A stretch of DNA of 64,000 nt from JAXMEB01 sp046348545 (GCA_046348545.1 JAXMEB010000003.1:434001-498000), one strand, 5' to 3'; counted from the stretch's first letter, positions 1-9,728 are shown. Numbers and translations: made by a program. Notes: generated by a model from the letters alone, not told the origin.

Positions 1-3000
1 TTTGGCGATACGTTAAATATTCGAGGTGCAGGGAAAATCGCAAGAAATGACGCTATTGATATTAATTTCGGAGTGGCGTTAAAAGATTGGATGTCTCAAA
101 AAGACGAAGTAGACGGTTTGTTGTATTTGAATGTTTTTGGACTTCCCCTAACAGAGGCTGTGAGCTATTTCCCTTCAATTGGCTTACCTCATATTGAATC
201 AGGCAAAACCTCCCTTGAAGCTTGGACCTATCTTAAAGACAAAGCACCAACCCGAGGCGTGATTCTCCTCGAAGGTTTTGATATTCAGATTCGAGATGGT
301 CTCATAAATAACCGCTTAGATTATTTAAAGGGTAGTCTGGGATTTACAAGGCGAGCTGATCAACTAGAGTTATGGGGCAAACAATTTCACTTTGCTAAAA
401 CAGATATCGATCGTAAATTAATCAAAAAAACGCTGCCAACCGAATTTAACTTAAAGATTTCTGACGACAACATAGAGTATCGGGCAAGTGCGCTTGGATT
501 AAGTGACTGGCGACCGTTCTTATCTTCTCTTATCTTTCTCCCAAAGCCATTGAAGTTGTTACTGAGCGAATATGAAACAGAAGGGACTGTCAATTTTCTG
601 CATTTTTCAGTCGATTCAAAATATCGGCCGGAATTTGTGAGAGGGAAAGTAGAGAACTTAAAGCTTTTATCAAGAGATCTGCCCGGATTTAAAGGGCTTA
701 CTGGAGCATTTGTCTACAAAAATAAAATAGGGCGTGCTGAAATTCAAGGTGAAAAACTGACTTTGTTACATCCAAAATTTTTTTCAAAACCCTTAAAGGT
801 TGCCAATCCTCGTGGCAGTATCTGGTGGCAAGAGGACGCTTCTGAAGTTGGTCGAACGGTATGGATTGAGCAGTGTGCAGGGGATCTACAGCAAACCCCA
901 TTTTTCGCTAGCCTGAAATATCGAAATCATCCAACCAATTCAGAAATTGATTTATACGCTAAAATGGATGCGATTCAAATTCAAGACATGCATAGTTTGT
1001 TGCCTAAGCCTGTGATGAATCCTTTGTTGGTAGAATGGCTAGATGCTGCATTAAAGCAAGGTACACTGGAATCGACTGAGGCCAGAGTGAAAGGGCCTTT
1101 AAAGCATTTTCCGTTTGCGCATCAGGAAGGGACTTTCAAAATTTTAATGTCTTTTAAAGATACGACTTTAAACTATGTTCATGAATGGCCTGAACTGTCT
1201 CATCTCACTGGTCATATTGAATTTGATCGTCAGATGATCTCAATCGAAGCGAATGAGGGCAGGATTGCAGAAAGCCCGTTAACAGTAAAAGCTTGGATCC
1301 GTGATTTAACGGCTCCAGTTAATAAGCTGACCATTCAAGCAGAGGTTGACAGCACATTAGAAAAGGGATTAGAAGTTGTTCAACATTCTCCATTAGCGAA
1401 GACGCTGGGTAGGAGCTTATCTCCTTTTTATTTGTCTGGACCGATGCTCTTATCGCTGAAACTTAACATTCCATTAGCTCAGGAACATGATTTAGAAACG
1501 GATGTAAAAGGGGTTGTGCATGTTCATGATGCGCAATTTAGCGTTAAAGACTGGGCTTTAGATATTAATGAGCTATCGGGTGATTTTGTTTTCACGGACA
1601 ATGATTTAACTGCGTCAGGCGTAACGGGGAATTTATTGGGCGCACCGACGCAGTTTTCAGTTAAAAGCGATGTGGTGGATCCATATTCTCAGATTCAAGT
1701 CAAAGCTTCAGGCTATCTTCATCCAGAATATATTGCAGAATGGGCAAGGAGGGAAGTACAGTCCTGGATCGAAGGAGAAGCCCCCTATTCAGCAGATTTA
1801 ATTTTTTCATCTAAAGATCATTATGAAGAAGGGCACTTGAAAATTCAATCAGACTTGAAAGGCCTTGCCATTCTCTTACCGGAGCCTTTTGATAAACCGA
1901 AAGATATTAGACAAGATGCTGAGCTAAAGCTCTTTTTTCAACCTAATGGAAGACTGCGTTTTCAAGGGCAATATGGGGAAAATATCACATTTGCATTTAG
2001 CTTTCGTGAGGAGAAAGATGAGTGGTTACCACTAGGCGGTCAATTGTATTTTGGGTTGACAGATTATGCACGATATCGTGAAGACGGTGTTTTACAGATT
2101 AATGGAGAAATTCCAAAATTAGATTTGTTTGCTTGGTCTAATACATCGAGCATCCATCATGGTTTAGATAGCGTCATCGATTTAAATATTGGCGCTATGA
2201 AAGTACGTCAATTTAATTTCGAAAAAGTGATGCTGCAAGGTCGTTATAATCATCCGAAAAATCAATGGTTGTACCGATTTAATGGTCCTATGACTGAGGG
2301 GATAGTTATGGTGCCTGATGAACCAAGTAAAGCTATCAATCTAGATTTTGAACGTCTGATTTTGATCTCTGAAAATAGCCTCACATCGACAAAAGAGAAA
2401 GAAGCGAAGGACCGCGATGTCTCAATGCAAATCAAATCGCTTTTGTATAATGGGAAACAAATCCTGGATTTTAATCTCGTAGCGCAAGCAGATGATGAGG
2501 GGTATCATCTTCAAGAATTGAAAGGACAATCCTATCAGACCAGTTTTAAAGGATCGGGATACTGGGATCCGTCTCACATGACCTTGAATGGGACAGCAAC
2601 TTCTAGAAACTTCAATCGATTTCTTGATCAGTGGGGATATGGATCTTCTGTCAAAGAGGCTGCAGGTCGAATTGCATTTAATGTAGATTGGGAGAAGAAT
2701 GAAATCGGTCCAAAATGGGATACGCTCGATGGTACGCTGGACGTGACCTTGAGCAAGGGATATATCCATGGCGTTGACCCAGGATTAGGACGAATTTTAA
2801 GTTTAATTAGCTTGGATAGTATCCAGCGTCGCTTGCGACTTGATTTTACCGATTTGTCAAAAAATGGTTTATCGTTCGATAAATTATCGGGCAAATTTAA
2901 AATGGAATCGGGCTTGGTGACTACACAAGATTTATTTCTAGATGGCTCCGCTGCCCGAGTTGAGTTTAGTGGTGCGCTTCAACTCCCCTCAAAAGCAGTT

Positions 3001-3204
3001 CAAGCGAAGGTTGGTGTGCTACCGAATGTGACAGCGGGGCTGCCACTGGCTGCAGCTATTGCTGCGGGTAATCCTGCGGTTGGCGCAGCAGTCTGGATAG
3101 TCGATAAATTAATAGGAAAAGAACTTAAACAAATCACACGGTATGAGTATGATGTATCTGGAACTCTGACTAACCCTGAGATTTCAGAGCATAAACGTAC
3201 ATAG
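1..3204 (+). CDS. yhdP: YhdP-family AsmA-like envelope protein (5' partial)
   Basis: The frame is already open at base 1, so the start and roughly the first 200 residues are outside the window; 1,067 residues are visible against about 1,270 in E. coli YhdP. The visible part is a long series of beta-rich segments typical of the DUF3971/AsmA-like family, ending with a C-terminal block containing LGRILSLISLDSIQRRLRLD and a closing segment (ITRYEYDVSGTLTNPEI) that is characteristic of YhdP ends. Family members are inner-membrane-anchored, groove-shaped proteins that span the periplasm and help move phospholipid to the outer membrane. The stop lies 8 bases before the nitrilase start, and the order yhdP-nitrilase-tldD is common in gammaproteobacteria. 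The membrane anchor itself cannot be seen. Confidence 0.85.
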   Translation, partial: FGDTLNIRGAGKIARNDAIDINFGVALKDWMSQKDEVDGLLYLNVFGLPLTEAVSYFPSIGLPHIESGKTSLEAWTYLKDKAPTRGVILLEGFDIQIRDGLINNRLDYLKGSLGFTRRADQLELWGKQFHFAKTDIDRKLIKKTLPTEFNLKISDDNIEYRASALGLSDWRPFLSSLIFLPKPLKLLLSEYETEGTVNFLHFSVDSKYRPEFVRGKVENLKLLSRDLPGFKGLTGAFVYKNKIGRAEIQGEKLTLLHPKFFSKPLKVANPRGSIWWQEDASEVGRTVWIEQCAGDLQQTPFFASLKYRNHPTNSEIDLYAKMDAIQIQDMHSLLPKPVMNPLLVEWLDAALKQGTLESTEARVKGPLKHFPFAHQEGTFKILMSFKDTTLNYVHEWPELSHLTGHIEFDRQMISIEANEGRIAESPLTVKAWIRDLTAPVNKLTIQAEVDSTLEKGLEVVQHSPLAKTLGRSLSPFYLSGPMLLSLKLNIPLAQEHDLETDVKGVVHVHDAQFSVKDWALDINELSGDFVFTDNDLTASGVTGNLLGAPTQFSVKSDVVDPYSQIQVKASGYLHPEYIAEWARREVQSWIEGEAPYSADLIFSSKDHYEEGHLKIQSDLKGLAILLPEPFDKPKDIRQDAELKLFFQPNGRLRFQGQYGENITFAFSFREEKDEWLPLGGQLYFGLTDYARYREDGVLQINGEIPKLDLFAWSNTSSIHHGLDSVIDLNIGAMKVRQFNFEKVMLQGRYNHPKNQWLYRFNGPMTEGIVMVPDEPSKAINLDFERLILISENSLTSTKEKEAKDRDVSMQIKSLLYNGKQILDFNLVAQADDEGYHLQELKGQSYQTSFKGSGYWDPSHMTLNGTATSRNFNRFLDQWGYGSSVKEAAGRIAFNVDWEKNEIGPKWDTLDGTLDVTLSKGYIHGVDPGLGRILSLISLDSIQRRLRLDFTDLSKNGLSFDKLSGKFKMESGLVTTQDLFLDGSAARVEFSGALQLPSKAVQAKVGVLPNVTAGLPLAAAIAAGNPAVGAAVWIVDKLIGKELKQITRYEYDVSGTLTNPEISEHKRT

Positions 3205-3212
3205 GAGATCGC

Positions 3213-4031
3213 ATGTCGCGCGTTGCATTGGCTCAAATGGCCTCAACAGGGATTCTAGAGGAAAATCTCAAACAAGCTGAACAATATCTTAAAATGGCTA
3301 AAAAAGATAAAGCTGAGATGGTCGTTTTGCCTGAGAATTGGCTAACATTAGGTTTTAAAGAGGGTGAAGCATTTAGTTTTAGAGAGCCTTTTGGAGAAGG
3401 TCCTATTCAGCAGCAACTTTCAGCTTGGGCAAAACAATTAGAGATTTGGATAGTGGCGGGGACGTTGCCCCTCAGTATACCGGCTTCAAAGAAAGTCACT
3501 GCGAGCTGCCTGGTATACGATGATTTAGGTGAAATTAAGGCTCGATATGACAAAATTCACCTCTTTGATGTATCTGTCAGTGAAGAAGAATCCTACCAAG
3601 AGTCTCAGTGCATTCAGGGGGGGCAAACCATCACGGTTTTTGATAGCCCTATTGGACGCATTGGGCTTTCAGTTTGCTATGATCTAAGGTTTCCTGAACT
3701 ATTTAGGGCCTTACTTGAGAAGGGCGCTGAGGTTTTGATGGTGCCTTCTGCCTTTACGGTGCCAACAGGTAAACTCCACTGGGAAATTCTAAATCGTGTG
3801 CGCGCTGTTGAGAATTTGTGTTATGTTGTTGCAGTGAATCAGGTTGGTAAGAGGTATAATGGCTCAGGAACCTATGGTCATTCTATGGTAGTTGATCCTT
3901 GGGGGGAAATTGTCGGTGAACTACAAGATCAACCAGGTCTACTATTTGCTGACATTAATTTAAATTATTTACATCAGATTCGAGAGCGATTTCCCGCCGT
4001 ACAGCATCGAAAATTAAGAGGTGAAGAATGA
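3213..4031 (+). CDS. Carbon-nitrogen hydrolase, probable deaminated glutathione amidase
   Basis: This 272-residue nitrilase-superfamily enzyme shows the full catalytic triad: Glu41 (VVLPENW), Lys114 (YDKIHLFDV) and Cys155 (GLSVCYDLRFPE). The CYDLRFPE context is typical of the Nit1/YbeM branch, which hydrolyses the amide of deaminated glutathione as a metabolite-repair reaction in the cytoplasm; omega-amidase is the main alternative. The start ATG is preceded by a clear GGAG ribosome binding site. It follows yhdP by 8 bases and overlaps tldD by 4 bases (ATGA), so the genes are probably co-transcribed and translationally coupled. Family assignment is firm; exact substrate is inferred. Confidence 0.88.
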   Translation: MSRVALAQMASTGILEENLKQAEQYLKMAKKDKAEMVVLPENWLTLGFKEGEAFSFREPFGEGPIQQQLSAWAKQLEIWIVAGTLPLSIPASKKVTASCLVYDDLGEIKARYDKIHLFDVSVSEEESYQESQCIQGGQTITVFDSPIGRIGLSVCYDLRFPELFRALLEKGAEVLMVPSAFTVPTGKLHWEILNRVRAVENLCYVVAVNQVGKRYNGSGTYGHSMVVDPWGEIVGELQDQPGLLFADINLNYLHQIRERFPAVQHRKLRGEE

Positions 4032-5473
4032 ATATGCTAGCCCTTGCAAAGGCGCGTTTGTTAGACCCCACTGGTTTAACTGAACAAGATGTGATGAAAG
4101 TGCTAGGACGTGTGCTGGGTCAAGCGATTGAGCAAGGTGACTTATATTTCCAAAGTGCTCGTTCAGAGTCTTTTATGCTTGAAGACGGTATTATCAAGGA
4201 AGGCAGTTATAGTTTTGATCAAGGTGTTGGCGTACGAGCGATTAGTGGTGAAAAGACTGGCTTTGCCTATTCAGATGACATTATTCTGCCGGCTTTAGAG
4301 CAAGCAGCTTTAGCAGCGCGCTCGATTGCTCATCGAGGTCAGCAGCAAATGTTAAGAACTCAAAATGCCATTCGGACGCCTCACCAGCATCATTTATATC
4401 AATCAGATGATCCACTTAATAGTTTAAAAGATGATGAAAAAATAGCCCTGTTGAGATGGGTTGATGAGGTTGCGCGAGCAGCCGACCCAAGAGTGAAGCA
4501 AGTAATTGTAAGCTTAAGCGGTGTTTTTGAAACGATTTTGGTTGTTGACGCATTCGCTAATCTTCATGCTGATATTCGCCCGCTTGTCCGGCTCAATGTC
4601 AATGTCGTGGTTGAAGAAAATGGCAAGCGAGAATCCGGATCGGCGGGTGGTGGTGGTCGATTAGGTTATGATCACTTCCTAAAAAATAATCTAGGTGAAA
4701 AATGGGCTAAAGAAGCTGTTCGTCGTGCTTTAGTGAATCTTCGTGCCGAAGAAGCACCTGCTGGTGAGATGACAGTGGTATTAGGGCCTGGCTGGCCGGG
4801 GGTCTTGCTTCATGAGGCGGTAGGGCATGGCTTAGAAGGTGATTTTAATCGTAAAGGGGCTTCGAATTATTCCGGTAAAATGGGTGAGCGAGTTGCGTCA
4901 TCGCTCGTCACCGTCGTCGATGATGGCACACTCTCAAATCGCAGAGGATCGTTGAACATTGATGATGAGGGAACCCCGACGCAACGCACAGTGCTCATAG
5001 AAAATGGTATTTTAAAAGGCTACATGCAAGATACAATGAATGCACGGTTAATGAATACCACTTCGACAGGTAACGGACGACGTGAGTCTTATGCACATTT
5101 ACCAATGCCACGAATGACCAATACCTTTATGTTACCCGGTAGTAGTACGCCAGCAGAAATTATTGCCTCTGTTGATAAAGGATTATATGCCGTCAATTTT
5201 GGTGGAGGATCGGTTGATATCACGTCAGGTAAATTTGTATTCTCAGCGAGTGAGGCTTATCTCATAGAAAATGGTAAAGTCACCAAGCCGGTGAAAGGAG
5301 CCACCCTCATTGGAAATGGGCCTGATGTGATGAACAAGATCGTCATGGTAGGCAATGATTTGGCACTAGATGAAGGGATTGGTGTTTGCGGTAAGGAAGG
5401 GCAAAGTGTACCCGTTGGCGTTGGTCAACCCACACTTCGTATCAATGATCTAACCGTTGGCGGGACAAGATAG
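4028..5473 (+). CDS. tldD: Metalloprotease TldD
   Basis: TldD is the zinc-bearing subunit of the TldD/TldE (PmbA) heterodimeric protease, which degrades unfolded peptides and, in some bacteria, matures microcin B17 and CcdA. The 481-residue length matches the family. The metal motif HEAVGH is at residues 262-267, followed by the conserved glycine-rich GLEGDFNRKG segment, and the C-terminal region carries the FGGGSVDITSGKF block. The start ATG overlaps the nitrilase stop (ATGA). The partner pmbA follows 10 bases after the stop, so both subunits are encoded together; yjgA, which lies between them in some relatives, is absent. Confidence 0.95.
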   Translation: MNMLALAKARLLDPTGLTEQDVMKVLGRVLGQAIEQGDLYFQSARSESFMLEDGIIKEGSYSFDQGVGVRAISGEKTGFAYSDDIILPALEQAALAARSIAHRGQQQMLRTQNAIRTPHQHHLYQSDDPLNSLKDDEKIALLRWVDEVARAADPRVKQVIVSLSGVFETILVVDAFANLHADIRPLVRLNVNVVVEENGKRESGSAGGGGRLGYDHFLKNNLGEKWAKEAVRRALVNLRAEEAPAGEMTVVLGPGWPGVLLHEAVGHGLEGDFNRKGASNYSGKMGERVASSLVTVVDDGTLSNRRGSLNIDDEGTPTQRTVLIENGILKGYMQDTMNARLMNTTSTGNGRRESYAHLPMPRMTNTFMLPGSSTPAEIIASVDKGLYAVNFGGGSVDITSGKFVFSASEAYLIENGKVTKPVKGATLIGNGPDVMNKIVMVGNDLALDEGIGVCGKEGQSVPVGVGQPTLRINDLTVGGTR

Positions 5474-5483
5474 GGGTAAACAC

Positions 5484-6845
5484 ATGGTTCAACAAGCATT
5501 AGCCACGAAAGTAGAAGATTTTGTCGATCCGAAGCAATTAGAACAACGTGTAAAAATGATTTTGTCGCATGCTAAGCAATTGGGTGCGACCCAAGCAGAA
5601 GTAGGTACTGTTTCATCGTTGGGATTATCCGTAACAGCTCGAATGAGCGAAGTGGAAACCGTTGAATTTAACCGTGACAAAGGCGTTGGGATTACCGTTT
5701 ATATCGGGCAGAAAAAGGGTTCTGCAAGTACCAGCGATCTGTCTCAACATTCACTTCAGTTGACAGTTGAGGCAGCCATTAAACTCGCCAAGTTGGCAGA
5801 AGAAGATCCTGCTGCAGGACTTGCCGATCCGCTCGATCTAGCCAAGCAAATTAAACCGCTTGAACTCTATTATCCCTGGGATATTAGCGTTGATGAAGCT
5901 ATTCATTTGGCGATCGAATGTGAAAAAGCAGCCCTTACGGCTGATAAACGCATTGTGAATTCAGACGGGGCGACACTTTCAACGCATCAAAGTTTTCAAG
6001 TATATGGAAATAGCCATGGGTTTATAGGATCTTATCCGACCAGTCGTCATTCCATTTCGTGTGTGGTGATGGGCAGCGCTAACTCTGATCAGATGGAGCG
6101 AAGTTACGACTATACCGTTAATCGAAATCCCAAGCTGCTTAAAAATGTCGAACAAATTGGTTTAAAAGCTGCAGACAAGACCTTGCAAAAACTAAATGGT
6201 CAGCGCATTCAGACGCAAAAAGCGGCTGTAATGTTTGATGCAGAAGTAGCGAGTAGCCTATGGGGACATTTACTTGCAGCTATCTCAGGTGGCAATCTAT
6301 ACCGTAAAACCAGTTTTCTGCTTAATGCAGTGGGGCAATCTATTTTACCAAAATTTATCAATATCATGGAAAATCCGCATTGGGCAGGTCGATTAGGTAG
6401 CGCTCCCTTTGACAGTGATGGGGTTCAAACGCGTGAAAAAGATATTATTCGAGAAGGAATATTACGCACTTATTTGTTGAGCGCTTACTCTGCTCGAAAG
6501 CTTAATTTACCTAATACAGGTAATGCTGGAGGCGCGCATAATGTGATGGTTGAGCCTTATGACCTTGATAAAAAAGTATTACTTCAAAAGATGGAGCGAG
6601 GTCTTTTGGTTACAGAACTTATGGGGCAAGGCGTCAACATCACAACTGGAGATTATTCAAGAGGGGTGGGGGGATTTTGGGTTGAAAATGGAGAAATCCA
6701 GTATCCGGTGCATGAAATCACCATAGCAGGCAATTTAAGAGATATGTTTAAAAATATCTTATGTGTGGGAAATGATATTGATGAGCGTAGTAATATTTTA
6801 ACGGGGTCTGTTCTGATCAAAGAAATGATGATAGCAGGTAGCTAG
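5484..6845 (+). CDS. pmbA: Metalloprotease PmbA (TldE)
   Basis: PmbA is the non-zinc partner of TldD. The protein (454 residues from the chosen start) has the family features: N-terminal EVGTVSSLGLSVTARMSEVE, a central GFIGSYPTSRHS segment, and a C-terminal block containing TGDYSRGVGGFWVENGEI. A TTG at 5457 would extend it upstream into tldD, but ATG 5484 lies just after an AGGGG ribosome binding site and gives the normal length. The TAG stop is unusual: its T and A are the target dinucleotide of the mobile element that follows, and its G (6845) is the first base of that element. Confidence 0.94.
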   Translation: MVQQALATKVEDFVDPKQLEQRVKMILSHAKQLGATQAEVGTVSSLGLSVTARMSEVETVEFNRDKGVGITVYIGQKKGSASTSDLSQHSLQLTVEAAIKLAKLAEEDPAAGLADPLDLAKQIKPLELYYPWDISVDEAIHLAIECEKAALTADKRIVNSDGATLSTHQSFQVYGNSHGFIGSYPTSRHSISCVVMGSANSDQMERSYDYTVNRNPKLLKNVEQIGLKAADKTLQKLNGQRIQTQKAAVMFDAEVASSLWGHLLAAISGGNLYRKTSFLLNAVGQSILPKFINIMENPHWAGRLGSAPFDSDGVQTREKDIIREGILRTYLLSAYSARKLNLPNTGNAGGAHNVMVEPYDLDKKVLLQKMERGLLVTELMGQGVNITTGDYSRGVGGFWVENGEIQYPVHEITIAGNLRDMFKNILCVGNDIDERSNILTGSVLIKEMMIAGS

Positions 6846-7180
6846 GGCGTGTCCCTAAAGTTGCAAGTGCTGCTACGTGTAATTAAGATCACATTTAGGT
6901 AGTCATTCCCGCGAAAGCGGGAATCCAGAAAAAAAACTATACCATGGCTGATTCCTTTGTATATATATTAGCTATACCCACAACAGATGATTTTTCGGGT
7001 AGGCGCCGAGCGTTCGAGACGCAGGAGTGTACAAAAGGTACATGACTGCGGTGAGAATCGCGAAGGCAACAACCCCGAAAATTCAGCTGTGAAGGGTATA
7101 TGATAAAACAAAAGTAATGCTCATGGCAGCATTAACTGTCGTCGCAATACTTGTGTGGTTGAAACTTTAGGGACACGCCC
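6845..7180. mobile_element. IS5-derived non-autonomous element carrying a nested MITE
   Basis: A 336-bp element is bounded by inverted ends GGGCGTGTCCCTAAAGTT and AACTTTAGGGACACGCCC and flanked by TA on both sides (6843-6844 and 7181-7182). It contains a palindrome ATTCCCGCGAAAGCGGGAAT near the left end, then a 128-bp MITE copy (6973-7100), then about 80 bp that encode the last codons of an IS5/IS427-type transposase ending in TAG. The same ends and order occur at 48919-50881, where extra transposase sequence and a second MITE remain, so this copy looks like a deletion product of that structure. It has no complete transposase gene. Confidence 0.85.
6973..7100 (+). repeat. 128-bp MITE copy (type A core), nested
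   Basis: The copy begins TATACCCACAACAGATGA and ends with TTCAGCTGTGAAGGGTATA; the two ends are imperfect inverted repeats of about 27 bp. The core contains the GTAGGCGCCGAGCGTTCGAG segment and a hairpin-like TGTACnnnnGTACA. It is flanked on the right by the same TGATAAAACAAAAG sequence as the copy ending at 50801. Confidence 0.9.
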
Positions 7181-7183
7181 TAG

Positions 7184-7245
7184 TATTCACACGGCCTTGG
7201 CCGCTTATCCGATTCAGCCTTTAAAAATATCAGCAATCAAATGAT
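7184..7245 (-). repeat. Copy of a second, about 57-bp intergenic repeat
   Basis: The reverse complement of this stretch closely matches 50409-50468: both read TTGATTGCTGATATTTTTAA followed by AGGCTGAATCG and a GGCCAAGGCC-like segment up to GTGAATA. A nearby CCGCATCAGACGCT motif (about 7275) also recurs at about 50482. No coding sequence is recognisable. It may be a fragment of the IS5-like element's interior or an independent repeat. Confidence 0.6.
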
Positions 7246-7379
7246 TAGCTGAGATTTGAGAAAATTCTGGTTCCCGCATCAGACGCTACACACTCAGCTT
7301 TTTAGAAAATTATGGACACAATTTGGGCACAGTGATAATTCGAAGGGTTGCGAAATGCACGTAAGTCTTTGATTTATAG

Positions 7380-7453
<74 letters not shown>

Positions 7454-7470
7454 TCGAAATTATCAACATT

Positions 7471-7518
7471 CATCCTCCCTTCTCCCCTAGGGGAGAAGGT
7501 GGCACCCTGTGCCGGATG
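7471..7518. repeat. Palindromic intergenic repeat with three possible stems
   Basis: A perfect 20-bp palindrome CTTCTCCCCTAGGGGAGAAG (7479-7498) is followed by a small hairpin GGCAC-CCT-GTGCC (7501-7513), and both are enclosed by CATCC (7471) and GGATG (7514-7518), which can pair as an outer stem. Similar CTTCTCCC/GGGAGAAG plus GCCGGATGAGG repeats are widespread in proteobacterial intergenic DNA. It lies between the end of rpoD and the tRNA, so it may end or process the rpoD transcript; there is no T-run. Confidence 0.6.
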
Positions 7519-7577
7519 AGGATACTTTGAAAGAAACTAATGCCCGATTATAAAGGGCACAGAATAGTTTGTCACTC

Positions 7578-9548
7578 TTAAGTCTCTTCTTCATCCGTTA
7601 AAAAGCTTCTCAAGTCTTCCGCTCGGCTGGGTTGACGGAGTTTACGCAATGCTTTCGCTTCAATCTGACGGATACGCTCACGCGTGACATCAAATTGCTT
7701 ACCCACTTCTTCTAACGTGTGGTCCGTATTCATATCGATACCAAAACGCATGCGAAGTACTTTCGCTTCTCTGGCTGTCAGGCTCGCTAAAACACGTCTA
7801 GTGGCCTCTTGTAGGCCCGCCACCGTCGCAGAATCCGCTGGGGAATCCATCAACATATCTTCAATAAAATCGCCCAAATGAGAGTCTTCATCATCCCCAA
7901 TCGGCGTTTCCATAGAAATCGGCTCTTTAGCAATCTTCAAGACTTTGCGGATCTTCTCTTCCGACATCAGCATACGCTTGGCTAACTCTTCTGGTGTGGG
8001 TTCACGCCCCATTTCTTGAAGCATCTGCCTGGCAACACGATTTAACTTATTAATGGTCTCAATCATGTGTACCGGAATTCGAATGGTACGCGCTTGGTCT
8101 GCAATTGAACGGGTGATCGCCTGACGGATCCACCAAGTGGCATAAGTAGAAAATTTATAGCCCCGACGGTATTCAAATTTATCGACCGCCTTCATCAAAC
8201 CAATATTGCCTTCTTGAATAAGATCCAAGAATTGCAAACCACGATTAGTGTATTTCTTAGCAATGGAAATCACGAGACGAAGATTAGCTTCCACCATCTC
8301 TTTCTTGGCACGGCGAGCCTTGGCCTCACCAATTGACATATTACGATGAATTTCCTTGATTTCTGCAATCGTGCGATTAGTGGTCTTTGAAATCTCTTGC
8401 AACCTTTCTTGGTGATGCAAGACCTCGCTGCGGATACTAATCAATGCATCAGAGTAAGATTGTTTAGATTGGATGAGATCATCAATCCAAGCAAAGTTAA
8501 CTTCATTTCCAGGAAAATGCGTTACAAAATACTGACGGGGCAACCGACCTTGCTTAACACAAATGCCCATAATCAAACGCTCTTGCTTGCGAATTGAATC
8601 TAAAAGATTGCGCATCCGCGCCACAAGAGCCTCAAAAACTTTTGGTACAAATTTAAAAACAGAAAATACCTTTGCTAACTTCTCGAAAGCAGCAACCGTA
8701 CGCGGATCATGTAAACCATAATTGAGTTCCGCATTGAGCACATCCTGGTGAGCTTGACGTAGAACAGCAAATTTTGCTTGCGCAAGCAGGGGATCCGGCC
8801 CTGATTCTAGGCCTTCATCTTCTTCTGAGGCTGTTTCAACGTCTTCCTCTTCTTCTTCCGTTGTTTTCTTTTTGCTCTTTGCTTTAACAGGCTTCTCATC
8901 AACCTCATCAAGCACTTCAGGATCGAGCTCTACAACAACGTCCTCAGAAACGTCTAATAATGGGGGAATAACTGCAGCAGCCAGAGCTCCTACGATACTA
9001 TCTGCACTGGCTTCACTTTCATCTTCCAAGAAACCACTGATAATATCGCCCAGGCGAAGTTCGTCATTTTCATATTTACCATAAAGCTTCAAGATAAATT
9101 CGACGTTAGGTGCATAGGCTGCCAAAGCGGACAATACCTGACAAACACCGGACTCAATCCGCTTTGCAATCTCAATTTCACCATCACGAGTTAAAAGCTC
9201 AACCGTCCCCATTTCGCGCATATACATTCGGACAGGATCGGTCGTACGCCCAAATTCACTCTCAGCAGAAGCAAACGCCAATACTTCGGCAGCTTCCCTG
9301 GCGGCATCTTCATCTGCATCAGACACATCAACCAGCGGCAGCTCATCTTCATCAGGTGCTTCCTCATAAACCGCAATCCCCATGTCGTTGATCATATTGA
9401 TAATGTCTTCAACTTGCTCAGGATCTACGATGTGATAAGGCAGCAAATCACTCACATCGGCATAGGTCAGGTAACCCTTCTCCTTGCCTGCCGCAATGAG
9501 TGCTTGTATTTGAGTCGCTTGTTGATCTTGATCGATATAACTGCTCAT
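7578..9548 (-). CDS. rpoD: RNA polymerase housekeeping sigma factor RpoD (sigma-70)
   Basis: The 656-residue protein has all sigma-70 parts in order: region 1.1 (residues 1-70), region 1.2 (DPVRMYMREMGTVELLTRDG, about 104-123), a very acidic non-conserved insert with runs of Glu and Lys (about 215-250), region 2 with NLRLVISIAKKYTNRGLQF and YATWWIRQAITRSI, region 3, and region 4 ending with the helix-turn-helix TLEEVGKQFDVTRERIRQIE. It directs core polymerase to housekeeping promoters. It is the last gene of the macromolecular synthesis operon, 180 bp after dnaG; that gap may hold an internal promoter, but none was identified. Confidence 0.98.
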   Translation of the reverse strand: MSSYIDQDQQATQIQALIAAGKEKGYLTYADVSDLLPYHIVDPEQVEDIINMINDMGIAVYEEAPDEDELPLVDVSDADEDAAREAAEVLAFASAESEFGRTTDPVRMYMREMGTVELLTRDGEIEIAKRIESGVCQVLSALAAYAPNVEFILKLYGKYENDELRLGDIISGFLEDESEASADSIVGALAAAVIPPLLDVSEDVVVELDPEVLDEVDEKPVKAKSKKKTTEEEEEDVETASEEDEGLESGPDPLLAQAKFAVLRQAHQDVLNAELNYGLHDPRTVAAFEKLAKVFSVFKFVPKVFEALVARMRNLLDSIRKQERLIMGICVKQGRLPRQYFVTHFPGNEVNFAWIDDLIQSKQSYSDALISIRSEVLHHQERLQEISKTTNRTIAEIKEIHRNMSIGEAKARRAKKEMVEANLRLVISIAKKYTNRGLQFLDLIQEGNIGLMKAVDKFEYRRGYKFSTYATWWIRQAITRSIADQARTIRIPVHMIETINKLNRVARQMLQEMGREPTPEELAKRMLMSEEKIRKVLKIAKEPISMETPIGDDEDSHLGDFIEDMLMDSPADSATVAGLQEATRRVLASLTAREAKVLRMRFGIDMNTDHTLEEVGKQFDVTRERIRQIEAKALRKLRQPSRAEDLRSFLTDEEET

Positions 9549-9728
9549 TCTTCTCTCTCAATGGCTCCGGGGTGTGTAGGGCTGAAGGCAACCGCTAATT
9601 TTAATCGATTCCTCCCTGATATGACTAGCCCTAATTGCCTGAAGATCGCTCTTACCCGACATGTGGCCCCTCTCACCCGTGCGGCCTTTCTTAACTAGTT
9701 AGATTAATTACATTCTGATTGATTCACT

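Noticed and set aside
9414..9698. A plus-strand open frame over the rpoD start
   Set aside because: Most of it is antisense to rpoD codons and the remainder shows no family features or ribosome binding site.
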